Source: Tolypeutes matacus
Taxonomy: Eukaryota > Chordata > Mammalia > Cingulata > Chlamyphoridae
DNA length: 64,000 nt
Reading direction: 5' to 3'
Assembly (NCBI GenBank): GCA_026826555.1
Contig: JAKSZT010053883.1
Span: 31,725,282-31,789,281 of the forward strand
Shown in pieces: positions 44,566-55,735 of this stretch. The stretch's first letter is position 1; the number at the start of each line of letters is the position of its first letter. The position numbers were made by a program, and so were the translations under genes. The notes beneath the pieces were generated by a model. The model was given only the letters and a program-made list of their open reading frames with translations. It was not told the origin of the DNA and did not search any database.

Positions 44566-45345
44566 TAATAGTTTCTGTTTCTGCCTAACGAATTGGCACA
44601 TGCTTCGTGGCTTGAAAGGACGCGCATTTATTATCTCGCAGTTTCCATAGGTCAGGCGTCTGGGCACTGCTGAGCTGGGTCCTTTGCTTGGGGTCTCCCG
44701 AGCTGCCATCAGGCTGTCAGCTGGGCTGTCTTCTCACCCGGCTTCCAAGCTCCCTCAGAAAGCGGCAGAGTTCATTCTCTTATGGTCGCAGGACGGAGGC
44801 GGCCCTCAGCTCCTACAGGTGGCCGCAGTTCCTCGGCACGTGGGCTTCTCTAAAAAGGCCGATCATCCCATCAAAATGGCAAAGAGAGCCTCTAGAGCAG
44901 GGAGGGGTTCTTAACTGGGGGTCCCCTAGGAGGTCTGTGGAAAGATTGCAGGGGGTCTGTGAGCTTGAACTGAAAATTAAAAAAAAAATAAACATTATTC
45001 TTGTGGGGACGTGTTGGTGCAGATGTGATATATTTATTAAATAATACACAGTACAGTGTGGACTTAGTAAGGGGTCAGTGGTTTTCACCTGGCTGGCAGA
45101 GGGGTCCATGGAACAAAAAGGGTTAAGAACCCCTGCTCTAGAGTGAGTCTGCTAGCAAGATGGGGTCTTACACAAGATAACATAATCAGGAAGTGACATC
45201 CCATCTCCCTGGCCATGTCCTGTTGGTTAGAAGCAAGTCACATGCCCTGCCCACACCTGTGGGGGAAGGGGCTTGCACAGGGCTTGAACACCAGGAGGCA
45301 GGGGTCATGGGGGGTCACCTCCAAGTCTGTCCGCCACACCTGACT
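44566..45345 (-). mobile_element. Old LTR carrying a hAT insertion
   Basis: 'gtttctgcctaacgaattgg', 'catttattatctcgcagttt', 'acgtgggcttctctaaaaag' and 'gttagaagcaagtcacatgc' follow a mammal-wide LTR layout, ending 'ccgccaca'. The family is uncertain. Confidence 0.5.
44898..45135 (+). mobile_element. hAT-type nonautonomous DNA transposon, family 2
   Basis: Starts CAGGGAGGGGTTCTTAAC and ends GGTTAAGAACCCCTG. The perfect 8-bp duplication CTCTAGAG lies at 44890-44897 and 45136-45143. Confidence 0.95.
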
Positions 45346-45384
45346 ATGACAGCCAGTATCTGCTCAGGCCAGGCATGAAGAGCT

Positions 45385-45545
45385 TGTTATGACCTATCTA
45401 CTCTCATCTTTGGAACAACCCGTGATGTGCTCTAATTATCACCCCTGTACACGTGAGGAGACAGCAGCACAGAAAGTTCAGTCCTATAGTAGCAGGTAGA
45501 GTTTGGAGGTGGCTCCAGGGCTCAGTCCTGTACCCCAGCATGTGA
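45385..45545 (-). repeat. MIR SINE relic, reverse
   Basis: 'ttatcacccctgtacacgtg' and 'aggagacagcagcacagaaa' are the diverged antisense MIR core. Confidence 0.5.
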
Positions 45546-45824
45546 TAGAGCCTGGCAGTGTCGCTTGAGGAGATGATACACAGAAGATGTTGAGTACAGG
45601 ACTGGTCTATGAGGCCTAGTAAACATTACCCCAAAAGAACCATCTGTGGCTGGGCTTCTGTTGGCAGCCTCTTTTGCACCCAGTATCCACATGGAGGTCA
45701 TATCCACAAATGCTTCCCATTCCCAGGAGAACCAAACCAAGCCCCAGAGCACTGGAGAGCAAAACAGGGAGACACTGCCTGTGCAGAAACACTCCTCACC
45801 TCTCAGTTTGTAAATCACTTCCTG
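45546..45824. other. Unique sequence, nothing recognised
   Basis: No repeat or exon was recognised. Confidence 0.4.
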
Positions 45825-46315
45825 TGTTAATGCCATATTGTTCCTGTAACTAATTACCATAAATTAAGTGGCTTCAAACAACTCAAGCTGATTATCTTAC
45901 AGTTCTGGAGGCCAGAAGTCCAAAATGGGTCTCGCTAGGCTAAACTCAATGTGTTGGCAGGGCTGCGTTCCTGCTGGAGACTCTAGAGGAGAACCTCTTT
46001 CCTTCCTTTTCCAGCTTCTAGAGGCCGCCCACACCCTGGGCTTGTGGCCCCCTTCCATCTTCAAAGCCAGCCTGGCTGGTCCCATCACTCTGACACTGAC
46101 TCTTTCTGTCTCCCACATTCATTTTTGAGAAGCTTTGTGATTATAATAGGCCCACCTGGAGAAGCCAGGATAATCTCCTTACATGGAAAGATGATTAGCA
46201 GGTTTAACTCCATCTTCACCCTTAATCGCCCCTGGCCATGAAATTGAACATAGTTACAGGTTCTGGGGATTAGGACCTGGACATTGTTTGGGGCCCGTTA
46301 TTCTGCCAACCACAC
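45825..46315 (-). mobile_element. MLT1-type MaLR LTR
   Basis: 'taattaccataaattaagtg', 'cttacagttctggaggccag', 'gttggcagggctgcgttcct', 'gattaggacctggacattgt' are reverse MLT1. Confidence 0.8.
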
Positions 46316-46795
46316 TTGCATAGGGTTTGGGTGTTGTGCCCAGGCACTCCTGCAGAATCCTTTCCTTTTCCCATCACTACCCTTAGCCTTTCCCTGAGGT
46401 CTCAAATTCGCATGCCCTCAGGGGCCAGGATCTAACGTAAATGAGTTCCCTGAGTATAAGATAATGAGGAGTGGTGACACTGTGGCAAAAGGGAAAGCCC
46501 ACTTCAAATAAAAAAATTTCAAAACACAGCCTGGTCAAACAAAATCTCCAGCAGCCAAATTCGGCCAGTGGCTGTCAGTTTGCACCCTGGGTTCCCACTA
46601 GACTCTGAGACCACAGGATCAGGACTGGGAGCCGCAGGGAGGCTGACATACAGTGCACCTTTGTGTGAGTCCGTCAAAAGAATCCCCTCTGGAGACACCC
46701 ATCAGGAAATGTTCTCCTTCCTCGGGGCTGAAGCGACTCACGGCTGGGGCATCTGTTGGCCCCCTCCCGCCCGCTGAGCCAGTTGCCTTTGCAGG
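46316..46795. other. Unique sequence, nothing recognised
   Basis: No repeat or exon was recognised. Confidence 0.4.
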
Positions 46796-46912
46796 GCACT
46801 GACCTGCACTGTTGGGCTTATTTGCTGCTCTGTCCCTGGTGCCTAACACAGTGCAGGATGCGTAGCACAAGTGTGGATTCAATATTTGTTGAATGCATAA
46901 TTGAATGAAATC
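46796..46912 (+). repeat. L2 LINE 3' tail
   Basis: 'tgctctgtccctggtgccta', 'acacagtgcaggatgcgtag' and 'atatttgttgaatgcataat' form the L2 end. Confidence 0.75.
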
Positions 46913-46972
46913 CAATGCCTTCTCACTCTCTACCCCATTCAGGGATATGTGACCTCCATCACATATGGAGAG

Positions 46973-47438
46973 GGGGGCAGATGTGGCTCAAATGGTTGGG
47001 CATCCATCTCCCTCATGGAGGGAACTGGGTTCATTCCCCGGGACCTCCCGGTAAAATAAAAGAAAAAATACAGAAGGTGCGCTGTCAGGCCCTGCAAGTG
47101 GGCGAGCCCCCAGTTCCCACGCGTGGGTGTGCCAGGCCCCACTGAGCCATGCAGCAAGATGATGACATAACAGGAGAGTGACACAAGGGAATGCCAAGAC
47201 GAGAAGCACCAAAAAACCAGGAACTGAGGTGGCGCAGGTGGCAGAACTCTTCTCTCCCACATTGGAGGTTCCCAGGATCGAATCCCGGTGAAGACAGGAG
47301 GAGAAGGATGAGAAGAGAGAACAGGACACTGACACAGAGAATTGCCCAGCGAATGGACACAAAAACAGCAAGAAAGGGGTGGGGAGTGGGTGTGTTAAAA
47401 TGGATGAAAGTGAAATAAATAAATCTTTTTTTTAAAAA
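46973..47438 (+). mobile_element. Dimeric DAS-type SINE
   Basis: Unit 1 (about 46973-47217) has 'gcagatgtggctcaaatggt' and 'ttcattccccgggacctccc'. Unit 2 (about 47218-47438) has 'aactgaggtggcgcaggtgg' and 'caggatcgaatcccggtgaa', then an AAATAAATAAATC tail. The outer duplication is not evident, so it is older than the next pair. Confidence 0.7.
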
Positions 47439-47453
47439 AAAGAGCTGGGAGAA

Positions 47454-47695
47454 GGAGCAGATGTAGCTCACACGGTTGAGGTCCTGCCTCCCACATGGGA
47501 GGTCTCAAGTTCAGTTCCCAGTGCCTCCTGAAAAAAACAAAACCAATCCAAACAAAAATGAACAACATGCAAAATAAATGAAAAAAACAAAACCCAACTC
47601 AGGGAAGCCGATGTGGCTGAGTGGTTGAGTGCCAACTTCTCACATACGAAGTCCTGGGTTCAGCCCCTGGTTCCTAAAAAAAAAAAAAAAGAAAA
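47454..47695 (+). mobile_element. Pair of DAS-type SINEs inserted as one block
   Basis: First unit (47454-47600): 'gagcagatgtagctcacacg', 'aagttcagttcccagtgcct', then a CAAA-rich tail. Second unit (47603-47695): 'gaagccgatgtggctgagtg', then an A tail. AGAGCTGGGAGAAG occurs at 47441-47454 and again at 47698-47711, bracketing both units, so the pair may have entered as a dimer. Confidence 0.75.
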
Positions 47696-47711
47696 AAAGA
47701 GCTGGGAGAAG

Positions 47712-47999
47712 CCGAGCTCTCGATAGGCGCCAGACCTGGCCACAGGGGCAGTGCAGCTGTGTGGATGTGTGTTTGCTTGTGTATCAATCACAGGCTTCAG
47801 TGACTCGGAACCCAAGGTCTTTGCACCTTTGTGGGAAATCGTCATGGCCTCTGACCCAAAGGCCAGGGCTAGAGGCTGCCAGACAGAGGGGGTACCAGCC
47901 TGCCCTGGCCACTGCCCCAGCTGCTTCCTTCCCACACTCCCCCACACCCTCGCATTCGAGATTCCCCGGAGGTCGGGCCTGGTGTAATTACAGGGTATC
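47712..47999. other. Unique sequence, nothing recognised
   Basis: Overlapping open frames on both strands lack domains. Confidence 0.4.
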
Positions 48000-48250
48000 T
48001 GCTGCCTCCCTATAAATCTAATAGACTTTTTGGCCTTGTCAGATTAAAACTTACCTATCAACCCGCCGCAGTCCTCTAGATCTCCCTAAATCTGTACTTG
48101 GGAGAGAATTTATGGCCAGGAATTGCATTTTGCAAAATGATTAAAGTTGCCAAACAGCCATAAAAAGTTGCAGGAGGAGATATGGTTTTTTTGAAAGTCA
48201 GCTTAATTTATAAGGGGTGGAAGGTTTATTGCCATTTAGAGTCCACAGCG
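48000..48250. promoter_or_regulatory. Repeat-free island, candidate conserved noncoding element
   Basis: CCTATAAATCTAATAGAC, TTGCAAAATGATTAAAGTTG and CAGCTTAATTTATAAGG occur without a recognised repeat. Inference from composition only. Confidence 0.3.
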
Positions 48251-48599
48251 AGGCAGCGACGGAGCGTTCAGCGGCAGCTGTGCACAGCTGCTCTCGCTTT
48301 ATGCTTTTTACATGTTTTTAAATTGCCCTGTTTGAATCTGGCCTTCTGCAGTGGCAGCAACGCCCCAGTGCCCTGGTTTGCAGGGAAGAGGCTGCTCCCC
48401 CTGCCCTCTGATGCTCGACCTCTCTCCTCCCCGCCTTCCACCCCAAGGCCCACCTCCCTGCAGTGTTTCTAGCTGCTCTTACCCCTCACTGACCGTTCCA
48501 TTGCATTCCACAGTCCTCTGCTGGCCCCTCTGAAATGTTAACAAGCACTCACATGTGTAAAGGCTTTTAAGTTTACAGGCGATTTCACATGTAGCGTTT
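48251..48599. other. Unique sequence, nothing recognised
   Basis: No repeat or exon was recognised. Confidence 0.4.
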
Positions 48600-48690
48600 T
48601 AGTACTTTTCACCCTGGATTAAATGATTAAACGAGATAAAAACATGTAAAGCTCTAAACACAAAGCCTGCTACCTAGTGAGCTAATAAAT
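48600..48690 (+). repeat. MIR SINE 3' fragment
   Basis: 'gattaaacgagataaaaaca' and 'tgtaaagctctaaacacaaa' resemble the MIR 3' half. Confidence 0.45.
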
Positions 48691-48709
48691 AGAATTAGGG
48701 CTCTCGTTT

Positions 48710-48865
48710 ATTGACCACTTAAGAGGTGTCAGGTCCTCTGCTCTGAGCTTGCTTTGCATTAAGCCTCATCGTTTTCACTGCCCCTGTAAGGGAGCTTTTA
48801 ATTGTGTCTGTGGTTTAGGAAATTTTAAAGAACTTAAGCCCATGGTCATGCAATAAATGATCTGA
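48710..48865 (-). repeat. MIR SINE relic, reverse
   Basis: 'tgctttgcattaagcctcat', 'ttagtgtctg'-like core and 'cccatggtcatgcaataaat' form a diverged antisense MIR. Confidence 0.45.
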
Positions 48866-49114
48866 TCAAAGAATACTAGCTATTGCTAACAATATTATTG
48901 AGGCAGGAGCCTTATCTGTTTTGTTCTCAGCTTGGCACATAGTGGGTGTTCAGTAAATCCTGCAGGCATGAACTATACTGTCACAATTGCCTTGTTCCCT
49001 GACCTCCCCCCAATCATGAATGCAGGTACCTGACCTTGTTCACCTTACATCTAACTTCAGAACTAAGTCTTAGGCACATAGTAGGTGTTCCTTATACATT
49101 TGAAAAATGTTTGA
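48866..49114. repeat. L2-tail-like fragments
   Basis: 'cttggcacatagtgggtgtt' with 'cagtaaatcctgcaggcatg', and later 'cttaggcacatagtaggtgt', are two L2 3' ends in plus orientation. Confidence 0.55.
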
Positions 49115-49245
49115 CTAAATTTAATCCTCACGACAATCCCTAGAGACTATGAGGAAGCTGAGAGGGAGTACGATACCTGCTCAAATCACACTGCTAAGCA
49201 GGGGTCAGAACCAAGATTCTAGATTCCAAGTTCAGTGTTTTTTTT
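49115..49245 (-). repeat. MIR SINE relic, reverse
   Basis: 'atcctcacgacaatccctag', 'aatcacactgctaagcaggg' and 'ggtcagaaccaagattctag' are antisense MIR. Confidence 0.7.
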
Positions 49246-49309
49246 TTTTTCTCCCCACCCATTTGACATTTGGAGAAGATATAGAAATTTTTCTTCTTCA
49301 TCATTTTCA

Positions 49310-49500
49310 TATTTAATATTTATTAAATACTTATTATGCACCAGCTACAGATAGTATCTTGCAATATATTTCCAAAATACACATTATTTTCCCCACTTTA
49401 GAGATGTGAAAACCAAGGTGGGTCGAGCAACTTGCCAGCAATTGGCTGAGCTGAAACTTAAGCCCAGGTACTTGTGACGTTGGAGCCAGGCAATTAAAAT
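49310..49500 (-). repeat. MIR SINE relic, reverse
   Basis: 'acttattatgcaccagctac', 'ttagagatgtgaaaaccaag' and 'cttgccagcaattggctgag' are antisense MIR. Confidence 0.65.
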
Positions 49501-49690
49501 ACAGGATGATAATTGCTAGAATGAGGCTGGCAGGGACTCCAAACAGAGGAGTATCAGGGAAGACTTCTTAGCAAAAGGGATTTCCAGGCTGACATTTGAA
49601 GGATGAGAGGGGTTTGCCTGAGAAATGCTGGGGAATCATGTTCCAGGCAGAGGGAACAGCATGGAGGGAAGAGCAAAGCTGGTTGAAGGA
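49501..49690 (-). repeat. L2 LINE fragment, reverse
   Basis: 'cttagcaaaagggatttcca', 'ggctgacatttgaaggatga' and 'tgttccaggcagagggaaca' are antisense L2. Confidence 0.7.
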
Positions 49691-50108
49691 TGGGAACATT
49701 TCAGTGTGGCCAGTGGCAGCCTCGAATTCCCTGTGGCCTCAGATGTGGTTCATTCAGCCCTGATGCCACCTTCCGGGGGTGTAGAGATGCTCAAGGTGCC
49801 GTGGTACTGCAGGCTGTGGACCCAGCTGCTCCCCGGGGTCTCCACAGCTGTGCCCACCCTCCTCTCTTTCCCACGGTCAGGCTCGCTCACCTCCTGTGAG
49901 CATTAGGCAGTGGCGAGCTGCCAGCTGCAGGCCTGTGACCGATGACTCGGGCCCCACTTGCCCTTGGTCCAATACCCCGAGAACTTGCCTTTGTACCTCC
50001 ATCCATCTTTCAGGGTTTTCTCCTTTCCTCTCCACAGTCTGGGCATGGTGGGATCCTCCTCCTCTGCTTTCCTTGCCTCCCAAATGTTCTAGGACTTGAA
50101 GCCCAAAG
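49691..50108. other. Unique sequence, nothing recognised
   Basis: No repeat or exon was recognised. Confidence 0.4.
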
Positions 50109-50668
50109 AATTCATCATTCATTCATTCAGCAAATATTTTTTGAATACCTAGAATGTTTCTGGGCACTGTTCTAGAGGTTAAGAGCATAGCATAAATACT
50201 GCAGCCCAGGCCTTTGTTTTGGATGCAGGGAACAAGTGACTTGGCAAGATGATTTTAGAGCAGGCCATGTGTCTGGATGGCAGTAGAGCAAGGTGGTGTG
50301 AGAGGAGGAGATGGAGGGCCTGGGTGGAGCTGCTGTGGTCAGCACAGAAGGAAATCTGCTCCAAAGAGGGGACATCTGAACGAAGATTTGAATAAGAGGT
50401 CAGTCATAGGAAGATCTTGAGGAACAACATCCCATACCAAAGGAACAAATGCAAAGGCCCTGAACTCAAGGAACAGCAATAAGGCTGAAGCTCTGAGAGC
50501 GATGGGAGAAGGCATAGGTCCCGCGGGGAGCAGGCAGTGATTGGACCATGCAGGAGCTTGTAGACCATGGCCAGGCTTTAGATTTATCAGGGCAGAAACA
50601 CGATTTGATTTACTTTTGTAAAGGATCACTCTGCCTGTCTTGAGAACAGATGGTAGATAATCAAGAGT
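50109..50668 (-). repeat. L2 LINE 3' region, reverse
   Basis: 'attcattcattcagcaaata', 'tttgaatacctagaatgttt', 'caaatgcaaaggccctgaac', 'ttgtagaccatggccaggct', 'aggatcactctgcctgtctt'. It is a long antisense L2 tail. Confidence 0.85.
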
Positions 50669-51045
50669 CCCGACTGCCACACATCCTAACCCACACCCTA
50701 TTCCTGCCGACACATTGTACCCAATCATGCCTCTAGATCTCTGCATCTACCAATCCCTCTGCCAGGCATGCCATTCCCTTAATTTCCTAGAGAGCTCCTA
50801 TCACTCTTCAGAACCCTCCTGGTGCGTCCTTCCCCCTCCCTCGCAGACAGGCAACTCTGTGCTCTCATTGCCATTCTATGATTCCAGCTGTGAGCAGACA
50901 CAGCAGTGCCTGCTTCTGGGTCCCTCTCTCCACTGGACCAGGAGCTCCTCAAGCACCAGGACTGCTTCTGACTGAGTTCTAAGAGCCCAGGTCCCCGGAC
51001 TCAGCCCGGCTTGGTGTGAGTGCCTGACAAACGCTTTCTGGGTTG
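50669..51045 (+). repeat. L2 LINE 3' region, forward
   Basis: 'accaatccctctgccaggca', 'actcttcagaaccctcctgg', 'caggagctcctcaagcacca'. It meets the reverse L2 at 50668 tail-distal, forming a head-to-head pair. Confidence 0.7.
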
Positions 51046-51119
51046 ACACAAGCACTTTGAATATAGAAATCATTGACAGAAGTGCTTTTGAGAAGTTAGC
51101 AAGCACCTTTAAACAGATA

Positions 51120-51555
51120 ATAAAGAAGATGGGAAGTATGGTGACATGCTATTTCCCATATATTTAAATTAAACCTAGGCATCTTGACATCTGGAGGTTA
51201 AGTTTCTAAGTATTTACTGAAAGCAGCAATGGTCTGTGATGGTCAACATTTGAATGGTTATCTCCCAGAGACTTTTCGCTTGTTACCTTGAGACTATGAC
51301 TATTTGTTCGAAAAGAATACATTTGTTAGAATACTTCTTGTAAAGTCTCGTGTTTGTTTGCTGACAGTTGTAAACCTGTTTTTGTCATTGGGTGTTGCAC
51401 AAGCTGCCTGATTTCTTTCTAATTAACCCACCAATATAGATCTCTGCAATGTCTTATTAAGCTAGGAATGCATTTAAAAGCTTTCTCCCTGGTTTGAGAC
51501 TTATGCAAATAAAAATGAAATAATTTGGAAACAATGCAGGGTCTCATTTTCCACC
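51120..51555. promoter_or_regulatory. AT-rich repeat-free island, candidate conserved noncoding element
   Basis: CCATATATTTAAATTAAACC, TTTCTTTCTAATTAACCCAC and TTATGCAAATAAAAATGAAA (octamer-like ATGCAAAT) occur without a recognised repeat. Function inferred from composition only. Confidence 0.3.
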
Positions 51556-51670
51556 AACTGTAAGCTCAGTGAGGGCACGGACATGGGGGCCTTATTTGCT
51601 GATACATCCCTGGCATAGGAGCCACCTGCCACAGAGCAGGCACCCGCAAATACTTGTTGAGGGGTGAGTG
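51556..51670 (+). repeat. L2 LINE 3' tail
   Basis: 'aactgtaagctcagtgaggg', 'catccctggcataggagcca' and 'caaatacttgttgaggggtg'. Confidence 0.65.
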
Positions 51671-51955
51671 GGTGACCTTTGGCACGCTCAGGCCAGAACT
51701 CTTTCCACTAAACTTAACTGCCCCTCCCCCCACCATGCAGAGGGTGTGACCTGGAGGGATGCCTGACCGGGACACTATGCTGTGATCTGTCTGCACACAA
51801 GGTGATCTCCAGGAAGTGTCTGCGGAGGGCACCTCTGCGGGCCTGGCACAGACTGGGCTATATCTGCAAGGCCTGGTAACTTCTGGGCAAACACAAAACG
51901 ATGTCCCCCAAATCTGCAAGCTTGGATCATTGCGATGCCCAGTGCCGAGATACCA
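51671..51955. other. Unique sequence, nothing recognised
   Basis: No repeat or exon was recognised. Confidence 0.4.
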
Positions 51956-51959
51956 AGAA

Positions 51960-52085
51960 ACAATTGGGTAATTGAAATGTGAAATGAAGACTCTAAGACC
52001 CTGGACAAGTTATTCAGCTTCTTTAGGTCTCAGTTTCCTCATCTGTGAAATGGGGTTCATTATACTTAGAAGGTGACTCCCCAAA
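51960..52085 (+). repeat. MIR SINE relic
   Basis: 'accctggacaagttattcag' followed by 'tctcagtttcctcatctgtg' is the MIR core. Confidence 0.85.
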
Positions 52086-52439
52086 GCCACGCGACCCTAT
52101 TTGACTGCTGCATAGAGGCACGTGTCAGTGGCTCCCCACCGCCCTCATCCTATATTGGTGTCTGATCTCAGTGTAGAGAAATGAGAAAAATGACCTTGCC
52201 CCAACTCTTGGTAAACCCCATGACTGCTTTGTTCAGGCATCTCAGAGCCCAATGTGATGGGATGTGCCAACACCTACCAGACTGGAGTTCTGAGCTGCCA
52301 ATGCAGATAGCCGCAGCGCATGCCTGGCCAGAGCCCGGCTGCTGCCTGACCCGTCCCAGGTTGAAGGCATCCCGGCTGGAGGCTCTCTGCGAATGGGCAC
52401 CTTCTCAAATGATGATTTAAAATTTCACGGTTTATTGCC
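52086..52439. other. Unique sequence, nothing recognised
   Basis: No repeat or exon was recognised. Confidence 0.4.
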
Positions 52440-52600
52440 TCTCGTAATCTTCATCCATTCCACAAATAGTTACCAAGTGTCTACTATATGTAGGTTCTGT
52501 GCCAGGCCTAAAAAGACAGACAAAGGACTGCCCCTGGGGACTGGTGTTCCAGTGGGAGAAGGGTGGGAGTCTGAGGGTAGAGACACAGAGGCAGCTGGGT
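52440..52600 (-). repeat. L2 LINE 3' end, reverse
   Basis: 'tcatccattccacaaatagt', 'taccaagtgtctactatatg' and 'taggttctgtgccaggccta' are antisense L2. Confidence 0.75.
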
Positions 52601-52659
52601 TTTGTGTGGGGCTGAGCAAGCCTGATTGCTGAACGTTCATGGCCATCTTCAAGTCTGAC

Positions 52660-52785
52660 ACTTTAACACCCACCTCTAGGGCTGCTGGGAGAATGAACGG
52701 AGACAAAGTCTGTATAGCGTTAGGTGTAGCACCAGGCACATCCTGGGTGATCAATAAATTGGAGATCCCTTTCTTTCTCCAGACC
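52660..52785 (+). repeat. MIR 3' or L2-tail fragment
   Basis: 'cacccacctctagggctgct', 'gggagaatgaacggagacaa' and 'tgatcaataaattggagatc' follow a MIR 3' half. Confidence 0.55.
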
Positions 52786-53269
52786 CAGATCTTTCCGTGT
52801 CCCTCTCCCTGCCCTGATTTTTCACACTGAGCAGGAATTGAGAGATGCATTGTGTGTCAGGGCCAAAGGTGAGCCCCTTCTTTAGTTAGGTTCAGGGACA
52901 GGCTCCTGCGGTTGGTAGCCCAGGAGGAGGGCAGGACATGGGGAGAACTGGGAGAAATGATGCCTGATGCCTCTGTCCTGGCTGCCAAGACTAAAGCAGA
53001 GGGAGGCAGGGCCCAGCCTGGGAGTCTCCTTAAAAGTCAGCAAAAGGAGGCCACGTGGTTAGGCCAGAGCGAGGGAACACAAGCTGGACAGAGCAAGACA
53101 CAGAGAGCACATCTGCACCCACGTCGCCAAGTCCCTCCCGAGACCTACGGCATCTCTCAGTGTGATCCAGCCCAGTGGTTGTGCTGGAAGCAGCACGAGC
53201 CTGGCTTGAAAGCCCCGACCGGCAGAGCGGAGGATGGCATTGCTGTCCATCATAAAAATCAATGGTTCT
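52786..53269. other. Unique sequence, nothing recognised
   Basis: The open frame 52912-53277 (121 codons) has no recognised domain or conserved context. Confidence 0.4.
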
Positions 53270-53850
53270 TCTGCTAAGTGGTCAATATTTATTTGGCTTT
53301 AGCATTGTTTAATTCAATGCATCAATTAAAGATAGTGTAATGTCTGCTCTGGTCTGCAGCCCCAGTTTCTGCGTGTCGTTACCTCATCTGTTTGAGATCA
53401 CTCACGTCCTTACGTCTGTGCTCCTTTGTCCCCCTGCATAACTCAAGGACAGGAGTAATTGACGTGAAACTTTTAAAAATTAATTTCGCTGCATATGCCA
53501 CTAAGGGAGAGTGCAAGTCCTCCCAGTCATTTATAACGTCACGGTGATTGGTCCTGACAAAACAATACCTTAAAAACTCACCAAAGTAAATTATGGCCCG
53601 AGCAAATGGCTGCTCCGTGGCAGGGCCGGAGGCTTGGAGGGGAGCCAGGCAAAAACAAAGTAATGTGCTTTTGATATTAATAACAGAGATGATATTGATC
53701 TGCAAGCTAGTGTCACTTCTCCACTCTGGCGAGGAGATTGCTCCCGGCATTTAGACCACTGAAAGCCACTTTCCATGCAGGCCATTTAATTTTGTGAGTC
53801 TTTAATTATGTGAAATGGAGTCTAGTTAAAGGGCCAGGTCCCAGTTTTGC
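53270..53850. promoter_or_regulatory. AT-rich repeat-free island, candidate conserved noncoding element
   Basis: TCAATATTTATTTGGC, TGCATCAATTAAAGATAG, AAAAATTAATTTCGCTGC, ATTTATAACGTCACGG (CRE-like TAACGTCA) and TTTAATTTTGTGAGTC. No repeat was recognised over nearly 600 bp. Function is inferred. Confidence 0.35.
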
Positions 53851-54480
53851 CGGATGGAGACGTGGGCTGTGATTCAGGAAGCTGTCAGAAATGAATATAA
53901 CTCAATTCTTAGATCTGCAAATGCAGTTGTCTTTCTAAATGTTTATTTCATTCCTGCACTTCTCTGGCCCGGTGCCACCGTGCATCAGTACAGACACAGA
54001 CTCTGATTACAGGATCACATTTTTCAAAGGGCCTGAAGTTAATGTGCCTGTTTTCTGCATAATAAAAGTCATAACTCACAGGGGCCGCCAACGCCGCTCC
54101 CCTGAACGGGAGCCTGGACAGAATGCGGAAGGGCTGTGTGGCCTGGAAAGGCCAAGACAACCTGGGTGTCCCGTGCCTGGCCCGGTTTTGGACAGTTGGT
54201 CCCCTTGTGCAGCTGTGACAGAGTGGGTTCTCTGACCACAAGTCTGACCACAGGCCAGTCTGCGGGTCGGATTATGATTCAGATTCTATATAGATTCACA
54301 AGACAGATCCATGAGAAACCCACATGTCAGACCACAAAGGAAGTCCCTGGCTCCTGATTTTAGGCTTCAGGAACTATTGTCACTACAGCCTATGCCTTGG
54401 GTTTATCTGAATCCCCTTCCTCTGGTCAAACTGGGTCAAAGACTCTTTCTCCCTTTTTCTTTCTCACATTCAGCTGTCGC
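53851..54480. other. Unique sequence, nothing recognised
   Basis: 53890-54075 is AT-rich and could extend the preceding island. No exon was supported. Confidence 0.35.
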
Positions 54481-54590
54481 TATATGTGTCCGTACGTTCC
54501 TCCAAAGACATCCTTTCGTATATGCGTGCACAGGTATGCACGCCTGCAAGCACACACCCACAAATGCACACACTCACAGATCCCCAGACT
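54481..54590. repeat. Degenerate CA/TG tract
   Basis: 'gtgcacaggtatgcacgcct' and 'gcaagcacacacccacaaat' form a decayed dinucleotide repeat. Confidence 0.55.
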
Positions 54591-55735
54591 CTCCCCTTGG
54601 ACTCTGCTTTACAGTCAATCCATACTTTGGCTGTCCCATCCCCTTCTGGGTCTCTCTTCTGGCTGTGACTGAGGCTCTCCTGGACCTCCGCTGCCCTGCG
54701 CTGTCCTGGGGTTGTTCTGGCTGCTTTCTAGGTGTCACAGGATAGGAGCCACCTGGATGTACAGGCCCTGCCATCCACCTGCCCTACAACACCCTCCTGT
54801 CTCCTGGGCCCCAAAGAGGGGTGGGTGTAGAGTAGCACCTCTCCCACCTAGAATTCAGTCCTCCACCAGCTCCACCTTTCCAGAACACAGTCAAGGATCA
54901 GGGGCCCAGATAATCAGAACCACAAAGACAAATGCCAGAAAATCTCTGCACGTTACTCACAGGAGGTTGCATCAGAACCTTGTTCGCAGCCTGCTTCTTT
55001 TACTTTACATACAGTTCTGACAGACTTCACGATTGTTTATCCAACTTGAACTCTTTTGCCTGCTTTTAGAGATTTTTCTCTCTTCCCTCACTTACAACTG
55101 TGATTTCTTGATTCTCTGGGTGCCTTGACTTGTAGAAGCGACTCTTCTTTCTACGTTGGGTGGGAAAGAGAGGTACACTCAAATATATTGAGGAAATGCT
55201 GGATTTAAGAAAGCCAGACAGGAGGAGATTTCTGTGCCTTTAACATGCTAGTGGGCACTGTGCATCTCCAAGGGCAGGGAGATAGAATTCAATTTTTCCC
55301 AAACTTATTTGCCCATGAATATTTTCTTCTCCCCTAGCCACCCACCCCCCACCTCAGAGGATTGTGAGAGGTTAGCATTCAGCTGGAGACACTCTGGGAA
55401 ATACTGATATGCCATGATTGATGTTTGTAATAGTGACTATAGCAGATGCCATCTGTTTTTGGTGGCTCAGTAACCATTGGCTCTCCTTGCAGAAACAGCG
55501 ATTCGGACACCTGCTTCTCCCCAATTTTTTTAGTGCATGAGGTTTAGTTATGTGCTCACTTAACTCCATGAGTGAGCACATAACCTACTTATTGACTTTG
55601 TATCCTCCTGCACTCAGTGATTGGTTTCAGGATACACACCATGGCCTGATCAGAATCATTGAGATGCTATGAGACTTTGCAGGTAATTCTGGTTAAAAGA
55701 CAATTAGACCTGAAGACAGAGGATGTGAAGCTTGG
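54591..55735. other. Unique sequence, nothing recognised
   Basis: A 12-base word (GTTATGTGCTCA) has a nearby inverted partner (TGAGCACATAAC) at about 55547-55584, giving a possible hairpin. No gene was recognised. Confidence 0.35.
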
